A model generated the notes under the pieces. It had not been told where the DNA came from and ran no database searches. It saw only the letters and a list, made by a program, of their open reading frames with translations. Shown here piece after piece: positions 63,178 through 64,000 of a DNA stretch of 64,000 nt. Source of the stretch: Phormidesmis priestleyi BC1401 (GTDB lineage: Bacteria > Cyanobacteriota > Cyanobacteriia > Leptolyngbyales > Leptolyngbyaceae). Positions within the stretch are counted from its first letter, which is position 1. Each line of letters starts with the position of its first letter. The DNA lies in NCBI RefSeq assembly GCF_001650195.1, contig NZ_LXYR01000001.1, positions 10,358-74,357 of the forward strand, given 5' to 3'. A program made the translations under genes and the position numbers.

Positions 63178-63309
63178 TTGTTTGCAAACATTCTGGTAGA
63201 AACTATTCTTTAATTATTTTGAGAAAACTATCTTTTTAGAAGCATGAAGCGATCGCGATGCGAACTGCATTCATAGTAGCTAGAAATACGGTTGCTATGT
63301 AGAGTTAAT

Positions 63310-63477
63310 GGCATTGCTGAATGCAAGTATGAAATGCCCTCCTCACGAAGTGGGGCGAAGCCCTCGCCAACCCTTCTCCCCAAGGAGAAGGGAGCCAGAA
63401 ATCCTGTCCCCTCTCCTTTTGGGAGAGGGCTAGGGTGAGGGCGAATCTGACAATTCATAGCTAGGTTCAGCAACGCC
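63310..63477. mobile_element. MITE copy C, with imperfect 8-bp target duplication
   Basis: Ends are GGCATTGCTGAA and TTCAGCAACGCC. Flanks GAGTTAAT and GAATTAAC match 6 of 8. Same interior as copies A and B, in the opposite orientation to A. It lies upstream of the phytochrome start, in the presumed promoter region, and before the next plus-strand gene. Confidence 0.85.
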
Positions 63478-63530
63478 GAATTAACTAGCCGTTTGTTCAG
63501 CCATTGCCGCTTCTCCTAGGGTTTTCAACC

Positions 63531-63893
63531 ATGCGATATTTCATGTTATTAACGCTGCTGGGGTTTCCGTTTGTCGTGAGTCCGATCGCGCGTGCTCAGT
63601 TCACCGATCCGGCCGTTCAAGCTAGGGTCAAAGAGATTGAGGCACTCAGCCGCGCCAAAAATCTAGCTCGTCAAGCGGGCGAAGCTGCCAACGGTGGGAT
63701 AGGTGTTTATCGGGCTGAGCGATCGATGCACGGATCTGCTGCCCAATCTCCTTATGTAGATAAAGGTGATTTTTGGCTCTTCACCTTTAAAGGCAGCGCT
63801 CCCGGTTCTGACACTCCGTTTGTAGAGAGCGAAGTGCGAGTAGACAAAGCCGATTTTAAGACAACTGTTCTTTACAATGGGACAATTCGTTAA
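63531..63893 (+). CDS. Secreted hypothetical protein, 120 aa
   Basis: It starts MRYFMLLTLLGFPFVVSPIARAQ, a signal peptide with likely cleavage after ARA. The mature part has TDPAVQARVKEIEALSRAKNLARQAGEAANGG (helical) and a beta-rich WLFTFKG...VRVDKADFKTTVLYNG. No recognised family. The MITE lies just before it. The last ~100 bp of the window hold no gene. Confidence 0.6.
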   Translation: MRYFMLLTLLGFPFVVSPIARAQFTDPAVQARVKEIEALSRAKNLARQAGEAANGGIGVYRAERSMHGSAAQSPYVDKGDFWLFTFKGSAPGSDTPFVESEVRVDKADFKTTVLYNGTIR

Positions 63894-64000
63894 TGCGTTT
63901 AGTCGGGGCGTTTTCTGCACGCTCCTACGAATTCTTAAATCTGTGTCAGTGCCGCAGTCCTCGCCCAATGTAAAGCCTCATCAGCGCTTCTACAGACATC

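Overview
The window comes from a cyanobacterium, probably a filamentous Leptolyngbya-like one (the genus is inference). Seen directly are psbX, ycf66, a high-light-inducible protein, a cyAbrB regulator, a SigC-type sigma factor, a Cph1-type phytochrome, the rpmH-rnpA-PH-yidC-jag-DUF177 block, and very frequent HIP1 octamers (GCGATCGC) in and between genes. Most of the window is ordinary chromosome of moderate GC. No rRNA, tRNA, CRISPR array or prophage was recognised.

Layout. 1-5.6 kb is an accessory region: an NB-ARC/TPR (NLR-like) gene running off the left edge, a small partner gene before it sharing a short sequence motif, a 21-bp minisatellite, a palindromic element, a candidate structured RNA and several small orphan genes (DUF2628, DUF6883, DUF4926). 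5.7-15.5 kb holds glmU, a hicAB toxin-antitoxin pair, glyA, a WecA/MraY-type transferase, cinA, aroQ and an AtzF-C/AtzG/AtzE amidase cluster. 15.5-20.1 kb on the minus strand carries cydAB and a biuret-hydrolase-like/formamidase pair. 20-31 kb holds housekeeping and photosynthesis genes (holA, CPBP protease, cyAbrB, sdhB, hli, two TolB-like lipoproteins, ycf66, psbX, yggT, accC). 31-42.3 kb holds Uma2, N-formylglutamate hydrolase, sigC, a Fur-family regulator, cell-wall-type proteins, a Ycf46 ATPase and the yidC block. 42.5-47.2 kb is a sugar ABC transporter operon preceded by a 63-bp perfect palindrome; one permease carries an in-frame stop and the ATPase C-terminus is supplied by an inserted MITE. 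47.3-56.4 kb holds cax, polA, Uma2 genes and rfbDAB. 56.9-63.2 kb holds rpsA, a HAD phosphatase and a phytochrome/Rcp1/hybrid-kinase operon.

Main points. (1) The first two genes (minus strand) look like a bacterial amyloid-signalling pair: a 148-aa Bell-like protein ending in ITLGNLTQ and an NLR starting with ITVGNITQ, whose TPR repeats are near-identical at DNA level. (2) The window may encode catabolism of biuret-type nitrogen: a BiuH/TrtA-type hydrolase with AmiF formamidase, and 4 kb away AtzE, AtzG and a free-standing allophanate-hydrolase C-terminal domain. (3) A MITE family of about 167 bp is present in three full copies with matching 8-bp target duplications, one of which rewrote the end of a gene. 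(4) Several strong inverted repeats suggest cis-acting RNA or DNA structures.
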